Program-made: the position numbers and the translations under genes
Shown here: piece after piece, positions 32,906 through 42,102 of the stretch
How positions within the stretch are numbered: the stretch's first letter is position 1
Layout: every line of letters starts with the position of its first letter
Assembly: GCA_029781975.1 (NCBI GenBank)
Contig: JAKOVQ010000003.1
Coordinates: 124,001-188,000, forward strand
DNA: 64,000 nt
Direction of reading: 5' to 3'
DNA from: Acidobacteriota bacterium
GTDB taxonomy: Bacteria; Acidobacteriota; Thermoanaerobaculia; UBA5066
Notes under the pieces: generated by a model
Seen by the model: only the letters and a program-made list of their open reading frames with translations
Told to the model about the DNA's origin: nothing
Databases searched by the model: none

Positions 32906-35887
32906 ATGGCATCCGCCTTCCCGCCACAGCCGCGCCTCGCCGCCGTTTTCGCCGCCGCCCTCGGCGTGGCCGCGGGCGTGGCGGCCGGTCCGCGGGCGGC
33001 CGTGGCGGCGCTCGCCGCCCCGCGCGCGGCAGCGGCGCCCGCACGGGTCGAGGCGGCCTTCTCGGCCGAGGCGCTCCGCCTCCCCCCCGACCCGAGAAGC
33101 CCCGACGAGAAGGTCGCTCCGGGCCTCGTCCTGCGGGCGGCCTCGGCCGCGGCCGACGAGGAGCTCGACGTCCTGGTGACGTTCCGCGAGCCGGACGCGG
33201 TCCGCAAAGCCTCCGCGGGCGGCCCGCTCGGCCCCGCGCGCCGGGGCTGGATCGCCCGGACGGGCGACCAGGTGGCCGGCGACCTGGCGGGCGAGGGGGT
33301 CCGGCTCTCGGGCCGGTTCCCGAACCTCGCCGTCGTGAGGGCCTCGGTGACGCCCCGGGGCCTCGCGGCGCTCGCGGCGGACCCGCGCGTCCTCGGCGTC
33401 ACGCGGAACGGCGTCAAGCGCGCGCTCGACGCCGAGGGCGACGCGGTCCTCGACGTGCCGGCCGTCCGCGGCCTGGGGCTCGACGGGAGCGGCGTCGGGA
33501 TCGCCGTCGTCGACACGGGCGTCGACGACACGCACCCCGAGCTTCCGGCCGGGACGAAGGTCGCGCGGCTCTGGAACGCCATCGGCCACGACACGGACAC
33601 GCACGACGGCTACGGGCACGGCACCGCGGTCGCGGGAATCGCGGCGGGCCTCCTGACCGGGGTGGCGCGCGGAGCGATGGTCGCCGCCGTCAAGGTGCTC
33701 GACGACACCGGCTACGGGACCGACGCCGACGTCCTGGAGGGGCTCGACGCGGTCCTCGCGAGCGTGGCGAACGGGAACCCGTACCGGATCCGCGTCGCGA
33801 ACATGTCCCTGGGCGGGTACTTCGACGAGGTGAAGCCGCCGGAGCCGGGGCGCTGCGACGTCCTCGCCCCCGACTACAAGGCGGCCTTCGACGCCCTCGC
33901 GGCCGCGGGCGTCCTGGTCGTCGCCGCCTCGGGCAACGGCGGCTGCACGTCGGGGATCGCCGTCCCCGCCTGCATCAGCACCGCCCTGTCGGTCGGGGCC
34001 GTGTACGACGCGGACATCGGGCCGGCGGCGTTCGGCCACGACCAGTGCACCCCGTCCGGCTGCTCGGACCCGAAGACCGGGCCCGACGTCGTCGCCTGCT
34101 ACTCGGACTCGGGCGATCGCCTCGACGTCTTCGCGCCGTCGTTCAACGCCCGGGCCCCGGCCCGCGGCGGCGGCTACCTGACGCGCTTCGGCGGGACGTC
34201 CGCGGCGGCCCCCTACGTCTCGGGGGTCGCGGCCCTCCTGGCGGGCGCCAGCCCGGGGGCGACGCCGCTCGAGCTCAAGGGGGCGATCCGGGAGACGGGG
34301 ACGCCGCTGACGGACCCGCGCAACGGGATCACCCGGAACCGCGTCGACGCCTACGCCGCGCTCCAGCGGCTGCTGGCCCCCTCCAGCGGGTCGGCGAGCC
34401 GGACGCTCGTCGTCCCGATCGTCCTCGACGCGGCCGGCGGGGGAGGGGCGCGCTACACGACCGAGCTGACCCTCGGGAACCACGGCAAGACCTCCTCGCT
34501 CGTCACCCTCTCCTACGTCGCCGCGACGCGGGCGCTGCCGTCGGCCGCCGGGACGGGGTCGATGACGACCGCGCTCGCCCCGGGGGAGCAGCGGGTGATC
34601 CCCGACGCCGTCGCCTTCCTGCGCGACGCCGGGGGGCTCGCGATCCCCGTCTCGGGCGACCAGGGCGGGACCCTCCGGATCACCTTCACGGGTCTCTCGG
34701 ACGCGCGGGCGGCGACGGCCCTCGCGCGGACGACCTCGGCCGTCTGCAACGGGAGCGCGGGGCTCGCCTACCCGGGCGTCGCCGTCCCGGCGGCCGACGC
34801 CGGCCCCCTCGTCCTCTTCGGCCTGCGCGACACGGCAGCCGACCGGACCAACCTCGCCGTCGTGAACGCCGGGACCGAGGGATCGGCGACGCTCCGCATC
34901 GTCCTCGTGGACGGAGACCCGGCCAGCGGCGGGGCGACCCACGAGGTCGACCTCCCGGCCCTCGGCCCCGGAGACTGGTACCAGGTCGGGCGCGAGAAGC
35001 TCCTGGCCGCGGCGGGCTTCACCCAGGGGTGGGCCCGCGTCGAGCGGATCGCCGGCGACGCCCCGTTCACGGCCTACGCCGTCTTCAACGACAACGGCAC
35101 GAACGACGGCTCCTTCGTCCCGGCGGTTCCCGCCGGCAGGGCCGCCGCGACCCTCACGGTCCCCGTCCTCGTCGAGAGCGCCTCCTACGGCAGCGAGCTG
35201 ATCCTGACGAACCCGACGGCAGAGGAGGCGACGGCGATCCTGACCTGGACGGAGGCCCGAGGGCCCGAGCCGGGAACGGGAGGCTCCGCCACGGTCCGCC
35301 TCGCGCGGAACGAGCAGAGGATCCTGCCGGAGGCGGTCGACTGGCTGAGGAGCCAGGGGATCGCGATCGGCGCGCGCGGGCCGACCATCGCGGGGACCCT
35401 CGACGTGTCGTTCGTGGCCCCCTCCGGCTCGCCGGTGGCGGGCCTCGCCGGGGTGCGGACCGCGACGGCGGACGGCGCGTCGTGCCGGGGCGGCTCCTAC
35501 GGGCTCTTCTACCCCGCGATCGGGAGCACCGAGGCGGCGGCCGACGAGGCCTGGGTGGTCGGCCTCGCGCAGAACGGGACGACCCGCGCCAACCTCGCCC
35601 TCTTCGGCACGGCCGACGGCGCCGGGGACCTCGTGGTCCGGTACGAGGTGCTCGACGGGACGACCGGGCAGGTCGCCTTCGCCTCCGAGCCGATCCCGCT
35701 CCCTCCGGGCGCGTGGACCCAGGTCGACGGCGTCCTGAAGGGCCTCGCCGTGACGAGCGCCCAGGTCCGCGTCTCGCGCGTCTCCGGGGTCGGGCGGTTC
35801 GCCGCGTACGGCGTCCTGAACGACGGAGCGTTGCCGGGAGAGCGGACCGGGGACGGCAGCTACGTGGCGATGACGGGCGTCCGGTAA
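32906..35887 (+). CDS. Secreted subtilisin-like (S8) serine protease with repeat domains
   Basis: 993 residues. Signal peptide within the first 45 residues, then an inhibitor-I9-like propeptide (about 85-170). The catalytic triad is D203 in VVDTGVDDTHPE, H238 in DGYGHGTAVAGIAA and S432 in GGTSAAAPYVSG, with the oxyanion Asn in AASGNGG. After residue 490 come two copies of a roughly 250-residue accessory unit (YTTELTLGNHG ... RTNLAVVNAG ... FTAYAVFNDNGTNDGSF, then YGSELILTNPT ... RANLALFGTAD ... FAAYGVLNDG). These resemble the C-terminal part of the metalloprotease at 1772. A GTG two codons upstream (32900) is an alternative start. Secreted; substrate unknown. Confidence 0.9.
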   Translation: MASAFPPQPRLAAVFAAALGVAAGVAAGPRAAVAALAAPRAAAAPARVEAAFSAEALRLPPDPRSPDEKVAPGLVLRAASAAADEELDVLVTFREPDAVRKASAGGPLGPARRGWIARTGDQVAGDLAGEGVRLSGRFPNLAVVRASVTPRGLAALAADPRVLGVTRNGVKRALDAEGDAVLDVPAVRGLGLDGSGVGIAVVDTGVDDTHPELPAGTKVARLWNAIGHDTDTHDGYGHGTAVAGIAAGLLTGVARGAMVAAVKVLDDTGYGTDADVLEGLDAVLASVANGNPYRIRVANMSLGGYFDEVKPPEPGRCDVLAPDYKAAFDALAAAGVLVVAASGNGGCTSGIAVPACISTALSVGAVYDADIGPAAFGHDQCTPSGCSDPKTGPDVVACYSDSGDRLDVFAPSFNARAPARGGGYLTRFGGTSAAAPYVSGVAALLAGASPGATPLELKGAIRETGTPLTDPRNGITRNRVDAYAALQRLLAPSSGSASRTLVVPIVLDAAGGGGARYTTELTLGNHGKTSSLVTLSYVAATRALPSAAGTGSMTTALAPGEQRVIPDAVAFLRDAGGLAIPVSGDQGGTLRITFTGLSDARAATALARTTSAVCNGSAGLAYPGVAVPAADAGPLVLFGLRDTAADRTNLAVVNAGTEGSATLRIVLVDGDPASGGATHEVDLPALGPGDWYQVGREKLLAAAGFTQGWARVERIAGDAPFTAYAVFNDNGTNDGSFVPAVPAGRAAATLTVPVLVESASYGSELILTNPTAEEATAILTWTEARGPEPGTGGSATVRLARNEQRILPEAVDWLRSQGIAIGARGPTIAGTLDVSFVAPSGSPVAGLAGVRTATADGASCRGGSYGLFYPAIGSTEAAADEAWVVGLAQNGTTRANLALFGTADGAGDLVVRYEVLDGTTGQVAFASEPIPLPPGAWTQVDGVLKGLAVTSAQVRVSRVSGVGRFAAYGVLNDGALPGERTGDGSYVAMTGVR

Positions 35888-35913
35888 ACCCTTCCGGCCG
35901 GCCCTTTCTGGTT

Positions 35914-35925
35914 CGTTCGCATCAG
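35914..35925. promoter_or_regulatory. Half-copy of the PFOR-region palindrome
   Basis: CGTTCGCATCAG here equals 12 of the 18 bases of the palindrome at 28521-28538. A degenerate opposite half, CTCATGCG, follows at about 35953. It lies between the subtilase stop and the next gene, so it may be a shared regulator site or a small dispersed repeat. Confidence 0.3.
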
Positions 35926-36022
35926 GCCGACGAGGGATCCGCCTCATGCGGGGACCCGGGTCCGCGACGCATACTTGGGGAGGGGGCGGGCGCGTCGACG
36001 CCGGGCCCCGGAGGCGGCCGCG

Positions 36023-36781
36023 ATGACGAATCCGACCTACGACCTCGGGGTCTTCTGCTGGGCGAGGAACGCCGAGAGGGGCGACCCCGAGGCGGTCTAC
36101 CGCGACGCGTGCGAGGAGAGGACCCACCCCGCGATCTGCGAGGTCGACTTCTCCCCGTTCGAGCGCCTGCTCGGCGAGTCGTTCGGGAACATCCACGACG
36201 GCGAGCGGCACCACGTCCTCCTCAACGACCTCCCCGGCGAGACCGACCCGCCGGTGGCGTTCGTGGAGGTCCCCTGGCACCACGTGGAGGAGGTGCTCCC
36301 CCTCCTCGGGACGCTCGCCGCGCGCCTCGAGCTCTCGGTCTGGGATCCCCAGGCGGGACGGCTCGTCTCGCCGTCGCGGCCGAAGTCGTTCGCGTTCGAG
36401 ATGGAGGGGGGAAAGCCCGTCTACGACCCGGCGCCCGGCGAGGTCCTCGACGCGCTCGGCCTCCTGAACGCCGCGGCAGGACCCTCGTTCGCCCTCCTGA
36501 CGGCCGGGGACGGCCGCTTCGTCCAGGTGTCCGGCACGGTGGACGGCGTCGTCGTCGAACGGGGCGCTCCCGCGGTCGACGGCCTCCTCGTCGAGGCCGC
36601 GCGCCGCCCCGACGGCCCAGAAGGGACCCGGACGGTCGAGCTCGCCGGGGGAGACTCCCTCGAGCGGCCCGCCGCCGAGGTCTTCTCGCTCTCCGGGGCG
36701 CGGGCGATCCTCGCCGCCTTCCACCGCGGCGAGCCGTTCCCGCCGGGCCTCGTCTGGAGGCCCCTCCCGCCGCGGGACTGA
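36023..36781 (+). CDS. Conserved hypothetical cytosolic protein
   Basis: 252 residues from ATG 36023, preceded by GGAGG eight bases upstream. No signal peptide or membrane segment. The N-terminal half contains EVPWHHVEEVLPLLGTLAARLELSVWDPQ and the C-terminal half contains SFALLTAGDGRFVQVSGTVDGVVVERG. The latter loosely resembles Imm1-type immunity proteins, but I would not assign it. The gene stands alone between a protease and the beta-oxidation pair. Confidence 0.6.
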   Translation: MTNPTYDLGVFCWARNAERGDPEAVYRDACEERTHPAICEVDFSPFERLLGESFGNIHDGERHHVLLNDLPGETDPPVAFVEVPWHHVEEVLPLLGTLAARLELSVWDPQAGRLVSPSRPKSFAFEMEGGKPVYDPAPGEVLDALGLLNAAAGPSFALLTAGDGRFVQVSGTVDGVVVERGAPAVDGLLVEAARRPDGPEGTRTVELAGGDSLERPAAEVFSLSGARAILAAFHRGEPFPPGLVWRPLPPRD

Positions 36782-36896
36782 GCGCCCGGCCCGCGCCCCC
36801 CTCCGGCCGTCCGCGCCGGGGCCCGGCCCGGACGGGGCCGGGCTCGCCCTTGCTGCGTCGCGGCGTTACGATGACCGACGCAGCGAGGAGGGCTCC

Positions 36897-38192
36897 ATGG
36901 CAGGTCACAAGCTGAAGGGGCGCGCCGCCGTGATCGTCGACGGCTGCCGGACTCCCTTCCTCAGGTCCGGGACGGGATACACCGACCAGATGGCGTACGA
37001 GCTGGGCGCGATCGCCGTCTCGGGTCTCCTCGAGAGGACGCGCGTCGAGCCCGCCGCGATCGACCGGGTGGCCCTCGGGACGGTCATCGCCGAGCCGCGC
37101 ACCTCCAACCTGGCCCGCGAGGTGGCGCTGTCGGTCGGGATCCCCCAGTCGTGCCCGGCCTACACGGTCACCGCGGCCTGCATCTCGTCGAACGTCGCCA
37201 TCGCCGGCGTGGCCGAGGCGATCGCCGCCGGCTCGGTGGACCTCGCGATCGCGGGGGGCGCCGAGACCCTCTCGGACGCGCCGATCCGGTTCGGCCGCGA
37301 GGTCCGCAAGCGCCTCATCGCCTCGCAGAAGGCGAAGGGGGTCCTCGACTACGTGAAGCTCCTGGCGGGGCTCTCGCTCGAGGACCTCAAGCCCGACACG
37401 CCGGCCATCGCCGAGTTCTCCACGGGGCAGACGATGGGGCAGAACGCCGAGAGGCTCGCCAAGAGGCTCGGGATCTCCCGCGCGGATCAGGACGCCTTCG
37501 CCCTGAGGTCGCACCAGCTCGGGGCGAAGGCGGCCGCCGAGGGGCTCCTCGACGACCAGATCGTCCCCGCCTGGGTCGCCCCGTCGTTCACGCCGATCAC
37601 GGCCGACAACGGCGTGAGGGGAGACTCCACGGTGGAGAAGCTCGCCTCCCTCGCTCCCGCGTTCGACAAGAGGTTCGGGACCGTCACCGCGGGGAACAGC
37701 TCGTTCCTCACCGACGGCGCCGCGGCCTGCCTCCTGGCGAGCGAGGAGAAGGCCGAGGCGCTCGGCCTCCCCCGGCTCGCCCGGATCGCGAGCGTCTCGT
37801 TCGTCGGCCTCGACCCGGTCGAGGAGCTCCTCCTCGGCCCGGCCTTCGCCGTCCCGGAGGCCCTCGACGCCGCGGGGATCACGGCGGCCGACGTCGGCGT
37901 CTGGGAGATCCACGAGGCGTTCGCGGTGCCGGTCGTCGCCTTCCTCGAGCTGATGGCCGACAAGGAGTTCGGGACGACCCGGCTCGGCCGCCGCGGGGCG
38001 GTCGGCCGGATCGCCCGCGACAAGGTCAACCGCTGGGGCGGGTCGCTCTCGATCGGCCACCCCTTCGGGGCGACCGGCGCGCGTCTCGTCACGACGTGCG
38101 TGCGCCGGATGGTGCGCGAGGAGGCCCGCTACGGCGTCGTGGCGTCGTGCGCGGCGGGCGCCCTCGGACACGCGATGGTGCTCGAGCGATGA
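36897..38192 (+). CDS. fadI: 3-ketoacyl-CoA thiolase (FadI-type)
   Basis: 431 residues, typical of FadI. It cleaves 3-ketoacyl-CoA with CoA to acetyl-CoA and a shortened acyl-CoA. The nucleophile is Cys in VTAACISSN (about residue 94), His is in GHPFGATGAR, and the second Cys is in ASCAAGALG near the C-terminus, a FadI-like variant of the usual motif. IHEAFAVP is also conserved. GAGGAGGG precedes the ATG at 36897. It shares an ATGA junction with the multifunctional subunit gene. Confidence 0.92.
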   Translation: MAGHKLKGRAAVIVDGCRTPFLRSGTGYTDQMAYELGAIAVSGLLERTRVEPAAIDRVALGTVIAEPRTSNLAREVALSVGIPQSCPAYTVTAACISSNVAIAGVAEAIAAGSVDLAIAGGAETLSDAPIRFGREVRKRLIASQKAKGVLDYVKLLAGLSLEDLKPDTPAIAEFSTGQTMGQNAERLAKRLGISRADQDAFALRSHQLGAKAAAEGLLDDQIVPAWVAPSFTPITADNGVRGDSTVEKLASLAPAFDKRFGTVTAGNSSFLTDGAAACLLASEEKAEALGLPRLARIASVSFVGLDPVEELLLGPAFAVPEALDAAGITAADVGVWEIHEAFAVPVVAFLELMADKEFGTTRLGRRGAVGRIARDKVNRWGGSLSIGHPFGATGARLVTTCVRRMVREEARYGVVASCAAGALGHAMVLER

Positions 38193-40312
38193 AGAGCCTC
38201 AGCCTCCTCAGGCGAAAGGACGGGGTCGCCGTCCTCCTCTTCGACACCCCGAAGCTCCCGGTGAACGTCCTCTCCCGCGCGCTCGTCGACGAGGTCTCCC
38301 CCCTGATGGAGGAGATCGAGAAGGACGAGACGGTCGTCGCCTGCGTCCTGGCGAGCGCCAAGGCCGACTCGTTCATCGCCGGCGCGAACCTCGACGAGGT
38401 CGTCGCGATGTCGGCGGCCGGGGCCGAGGCGGTCTCGCGGGCCGCGCACGCCTGGCTCGACAGGATCGAGGCGTCCCCGAAGCCGGTCGTCGCCGCCATC
38501 CACGGGGCCGCGCTCGGAGGCGGCCTCGAGGTCGCGCTGGCGTGCCGCTACCGGCTCGCCACCGACCACCCGAAGACCGTCCTGGCGTTCCCCGAGGTGA
38601 TGCTCGGCGTCCTCCCGGGCGCCGGCGGGACGCAGCGCCTCGTGCCGCTCGTCGGCCTGACGCGCGCGTTGCCGATGCTCCTCGCGGGCAAGCGGATCCG
38701 GGCCCGGCAGGCGCTCCGGTACGGCCTGGTCGACGCCCTCACCTCGCCCGGCGGCCTCGTCGAGACGGCGGCCCGGGCCGCGCTCGCCCTCGCGAAGGGG
38801 GAGCTCGTCCCCGACCGCGACAAGGTGCCCCTGGCCGACCGCCCGCTGGTCGTCGCCCCGTTCCGCTCCTTCGCCCTCGGGAAGGCGCGGCAGGCGGTGA
38901 TGAGGAAGACCCGGGGCCTCTACCCCGCGCCGCTCGAGATCCTCGCCTGCGTGGAGAAGGGGCTGGAATCGGGGCGGGCGGCAGGGCTGGAAGAGGAGGC
39001 CGTCCGCTTCGGCCAGCTCGTCGGGAGCCCCGAGGCGAAGAACCTGATCCGCCTCTTCGCGGCGATGACCGACCTGAAGAAGGCTCCGAAGGGAGAGGCC
39101 GCCCCCCGCCCGGTCCGGAAGCTCGGCGTCCTGGGCGCCGGCCTGATGGGGGAGGGGATCGCCGCGGTCTCGCTCCCGCTCGGGCCCGTCGTCCTCCGCG
39201 ACGTCAACGAGGAGACGCTCACGCGCGCCGCGCGGAGCCTGCGGCGCGGCCTCGACCGGCGCTTCAAGTCCGGGGCCCTCGCGCGGGTCGAGAGGGACCG
39301 GCAGTGGTACGGCCTGACGCCGACCTCCCGCCCCGAGGCCCTGGCCGGCGCGGACCTCGTGATCGAGGCGGTCTTCGAGGACCTCGGGCTGAAGAGGAAG
39401 GTCCTCGCCGAGGCCGAGGCCGTGATCGCCGACGACGCCGTCTTCGCCTCCAACACCTCCGCCCTCCCGATCCGGGAGATCGCCGCGAAGGCGAAGCGCC
39501 CCGAGCGGGTCGTCGGGATGCACTACTTCTCGCCGGTGCCGAAGATGCCCCTCCTCGAGGTCGTCGTCCCCGAAGGGGCCGCGCCCCGGGCGGTGGCCAC
39601 CGCTCGCGCGTTCGGCGTCGCCCAGGGGAAGACGGTGATCGTCGTGAAGGACGGCCCGGGCTTCTACACGACCCGGATCCTGGCGCCGTACATCAACGAG
39701 GCGGTCACGCTCCTCGACGAGAAGGCGGACATCCGCGAGCTGGACGAGGCCCTCCTCGCGTTCGGCTTCCCCGTGGGGCCGGTCGCGCTCCTCGACGAGG
39801 TGGGGATCGACGTCGCCGCCCACGTCTCGACCGACCTCGGGAAGGCGTTCGAGGCCCGGGGCACCAGCCCCTCGCCGACGCTGAAGCGGCTCTTCGACGC
39901 CGGCTTCGTCGGGCGGAAGGGGGCCAAGGGGTTCTACCTCTACCCGAAGGAGCGGAAGCCCGGCGCGCCGAAGGAGGTCGACCCGGCCGTCTGGGCGTTC
40001 CTCGGCGGGGAGACGCGCCGGAGCTTCCCGGCCGAGGACCTCGCCGACCGCCTCGCGCTCCTGATGGTCAACGAGGCGGTCTGGTGCCTCGACGAGGGGA
40101 TCATCGCGTCGGCTCGCGACGGCGACGCGGGGGCCGTCCTCGGCCTCGGCTTCCCGCCGTTCCGGGGCGGCCCGTTCCGTTACGCCGACGCCGTCGGCGC
40201 CCGGTCGCTCGTCGAGCGCCTGACGGAGCTGGCCGACGCGCACGGGGCGCGGTTCAAGCCCGCCCCGCTCCTGTCGGCCATGGCAAAGAAGGGGAAGCTC
40301 TTCTACCCGTAG
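38189..40312 (+). CDS. fadJ: Multifunctional enoyl-CoA hydratase/3-hydroxyacyl-CoA dehydrogenase (FadJ-type)
   Basis: 707 residues. The N-terminal crotonase domain (1-190) has IHGAALGGGLEVALACRYRL and FPEVMLGVLPGAGGTQRL with both catalytic Glu residues. The NAD-binding domain starts at KLGVLGAGLMGEG (about 308), HYFSPVPKMPLLEVV carries the catalytic His, KDGPGFYTTRI follows, and the C-terminal domain ends in FPPFRGGPFRYAD. It hydrates enoyl-CoA and oxidises the product to 3-ketoacyl-CoA for the adjacent thiolase. Starts in an ATGA overlap with the fadI stop, consistent with a stoichiometric complex. Confidence 0.93.
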   Translation: MKSLSLLRRKDGVAVLLFDTPKLPVNVLSRALVDEVSPLMEEIEKDETVVACVLASAKADSFIAGANLDEVVAMSAAGAEAVSRAAHAWLDRIEASPKPVVAAIHGAALGGGLEVALACRYRLATDHPKTVLAFPEVMLGVLPGAGGTQRLVPLVGLTRALPMLLAGKRIRARQALRYGLVDALTSPGGLVETAARAALALAKGELVPDRDKVPLADRPLVVAPFRSFALGKARQAVMRKTRGLYPAPLEILACVEKGLESGRAAGLEEEAVRFGQLVGSPEAKNLIRLFAAMTDLKKAPKGEAAPRPVRKLGVLGAGLMGEGIAAVSLPLGPVVLRDVNEETLTRAARSLRRGLDRRFKSGALARVERDRQWYGLTPTSRPEALAGADLVIEAVFEDLGLKRKVLAEAEAVIADDAVFASNTSALPIREIAAKAKRPERVVGMHYFSPVPKMPLLEVVVPEGAAPRAVATARAFGVAQGKTVIVVKDGPGFYTTRILAPYINEAVTLLDEKADIRELDEALLAFGFPVGPVALLDEVGIDVAAHVSTDLGKAFEARGTSPSPTLKRLFDAGFVGRKGAKGFYLYPKERKPGAPKEVDPAVWAFLGGETRRSFPAEDLADRLALLMVNEAVWCLDEGIIASARDGDAGAVLGLGFPPFRGGPFRYADAVGARSLVERLTELADAHGARFKPAPLLSAMAKKGKLFYP

Positions 40313-40325
40313 GGCTGCGCCCGGC

Positions 40326-40532
40326 TCAACGCTCCAGCTTGAAGCCGATCCGGATCGTCACCTGGAACTCGGCGACGGCGTCGTCGGAGATCCGGCCGCG
40401 CTGCTCGACCACCTCGAACCAGGCCATGTGGCGGACGCTCTTGCCCGCCTCCGAGACGGCGTTCTTGATCGCCTCCGAGAGGCTGACCGGGGACGTTCCC
40501 ACCACCTCGAGCTTCTTGTAGATCCCGCTCAT
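40326..40532 (-). CDS. Dodecin
   Basis: 68 residues, matching the dodecin family size and pattern: YKKLEVVGTSPVSLSEAIKNAVSEA, RHMAWFEVVEQRGRI, AEFQVTIRIGFKLE. Dodecins form hollow dodecamers that bind flavins or CoA and limit free flavin. The Trp of the flavin site is W38. AAGGAG precedes the ATG. The gene is convergent with fadJ (13-bp gap); with flavin-rich beta-oxidation next door, a buffering role is plausible. Confidence 0.93.
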   Translation of the reverse strand: MSGIYKKLEVVGTSPVSLSEAIKNAVSEAGKSVRHMAWFEVVEQRGRISDDAVAEFQVTIRIGFKLER

Positions 40533-40687
40533 CTCACGCTCCTTCGCCGGGTCGGCTGGCGGGGTCGATTCTGATACGGATCGGCCGGGCGCGTCGAATC
40601 GCCGCGGGAGGGGCGGTCGTCTCCGCGTCGATCGCCGATCCGGGCGGGGACGGCGCCGACGGGACGCCGCGGGGGCGATCTTTCTCC

Positions 40688-40715
40688 TTGACAGGAGACG
40701 GCGTCTCACTAGACT
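40688..40715 (+). promoter_or_regulatory. Strong promoter with a palindrome in its spacer
   Basis: TTGACA at 40688-40693, a 16-base spacer and TAGACT at 40710-40715. The spacer contains a perfect inverted repeat, GAGAC-GGC-GTCTC (40695-40707). A regulator bound there would directly block or remodel the promoter. It is about 200 bases before the next start codon. Confidence 0.6.
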
Positions 40716-40914
40716 CGGTGGTTTCCCAAGCATGTCGTCAGGCCCGCCAGGGTCGGCCCGGGAGCGCGGGCAGGGGCGCGGAGCGAGAGGCCTCCCGCCG
40801 CTGCCGGCCGGAGGTCCCCTCCCGTCAGGCCGCGGCAGGCCGCTCCCGTTGACGTCGACACGTCGAGAACCCCGGGCCGGGGGGGAGTACCGGCCGAAAG
40901 GGAAGGGTGGAGTC
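40716..40914 (+). other. Long gene-free 5' leader
   Basis: With the promoter above, this completes the 382-bp stretch between dodecin and the next gene. The leader is GC-rich and strongly folded (for example CCCCGGGCCGGGGG near 40873) but does not show a riboswitch core I can name. The ribosome site GGGTGGAG is at its end. Confidence 0.35.
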
Positions 40915-41976
40915 ATGACACGAACCGGGATGAGGACCGTTGCCGTCGCGGCGGGAGCCGTCGCGCTCCTTGCATTCTCCGGACGGGTCGTCGCGGCCGA
41001 GAAGAAGGCCGTCGCCTCGGCCGACACGCCGCGCCCCGAGGCGTTCTGGGGCCAGAACGAGGAGGGGCAGTGGATCAAGCTGATGCCGACTCCGGACCGG
41101 GCCGTCGAGCAGCTGCTCCACGACCAGGAGGCCGCCCGGAACCCGGAGCTCGTCGACCGCTCCGGAGGCCCCGCGGGTGACGGCGACGAGGAGGGAGGCG
41201 GCCTGCCGGACGGCACCAGCCTCGCCCCGTCCAGCGCCTCCTCCGTCTATCCGGGCTCGTACGGCTCCGGCCCGCTGATCGACCACGGCGGCAAGGAGAT
41301 GTCCAGCGCCCGGATGATGGCGCTCTACTACAACTCGGCCGCAGCGAACGGGACGGTGAAGAGCGGCACGACGCTCCGCACGTACGTCACCGGGTTCCTC
41401 CAGACGTTCGGCGGCGGCATCGCGGACTACTCGATCATCCAGCAGTACGGGTCGACCAACCCGATCTCCCCGGGGTTCGCCATCGCGACGGACTACGTCG
41501 GGACGGGCTCCACCCCGAAGCGGATCTCGGACTCGGGGATCCGCTCCTGGCTGACGGCCCGTTTCAACGGCGGGATCACGGCGGACCCGTCGACGCTCTA
41601 CCTCGTCTTCCTCCCTCCCGGGACGAAGTCGACCATGGGCGGCGGCGGCTCGTGCACGAGCTACTGCGGCTACCACAGCCACTACACCTACAACGGCAAG
41701 CAGATCAAGTACGCGACGCTCCCGTTCCTGAACTGCTCGGGCTGCCTCGTCTCCACCCTGACGACGGCCGACTCGATGTCGATCGTCACGGCCCACGAGA
41801 TCCGCGAGGCGGTGACCGATCCCGGCGACTCCAACGTGAACGCCTGGTACGACTCGACCGGCTACGAGGCCGACGACAAGTGCGCGTGGCACAACCTCTA
41901 CCGGCTGGGCGGGAACGGCTACTACGTCCAGCCGGAGTACTCGAACCAGGACGGGGGATGCGTGGTCTTCCCCTGA
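40915..41976 (+). CDS. Secreted HExxxxxTDP-motif protein, putative metallopeptidase-like
   Basis: 353 residues with a signal peptide ending near VVAAEK. After a linker rich in Gly/Asp (residues 75-100), the globular part contains SGTTLRTYVTGFLQTFGGG, a Cys-rich segment GGSCTSYCGYHSHYTYNGKQ and LNCSGC, and the motif VTAHEIREAVTDPG near residue 298. AHExxEAxTDP occurs in EXORDIUM/Phi-1-like proteins and related bacterial secreted proteins; whether they are active peptidases is not established. Followed by a terminator, so monocistronic with its own well-formed promoter. Confidence 0.65.
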   Translation: MTRTGMRTVAVAAGAVALLAFSGRVVAAEKKAVASADTPRPEAFWGQNEEGQWIKLMPTPDRAVEQLLHDQEAARNPELVDRSGGPAGDGDEEGGGLPDGTSLAPSSASSVYPGSYGSGPLIDHGGKEMSSARMMALYYNSAAANGTVKSGTTLRTYVTGFLQTFGGGIADYSIIQQYGSTNPISPGFAIATDYVGTGSTPKRISDSGIRSWLTARFNGGITADPSTLYLVFLPPGTKSTMGGGGSCTSYCGYHSHYTYNGKQIKYATLPFLNCSGCLVSTLTTADSMSIVTAHEIREAVTDPGDSNVNAWYDSTGYEADDKCAWHNLYRLGGNGYYVQPEYSNQDGGCVVFP

Positions 41977-42005
41977 GGCCCGGGACTCCGTCGACGTGAA
42001 GCGGG

Positions 42006-42031
42006 AAGGGGCGGCCGTCAGGCCGCCCCTT
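42006..42031. terminator. Bidirectional intrinsic terminator
   Basis: A perfect 11-bp stem (AAGGGGCGGCC at 42006-42016 with its complement at 42021-42031) and a GTCA loop, followed by CGGTTCTTCC on the plus strand. It lies between convergent genes. Confidence 0.85.
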
Positions 42032-42102
42032 CGGTTCTTCCGGGCCGGAGGAGGGAGGACGTCCCCGCCCCCGGGCGGCGGGAACGCCGGGGATCGGCTC
42101 GC

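Noticed and set aside
32885-36724. 1279-codon minus-strand frame opposite the subtilase
   Set aside because: Same shadow composition and no ribosome site; the subtilase triad is intact on the plus strand.
40716-40914. Riboswitch (c-di-GMP or similar) in the long leader
   Set aside because: Strong folding is expected from GC content alone and no conserved riboswitch core is visible.
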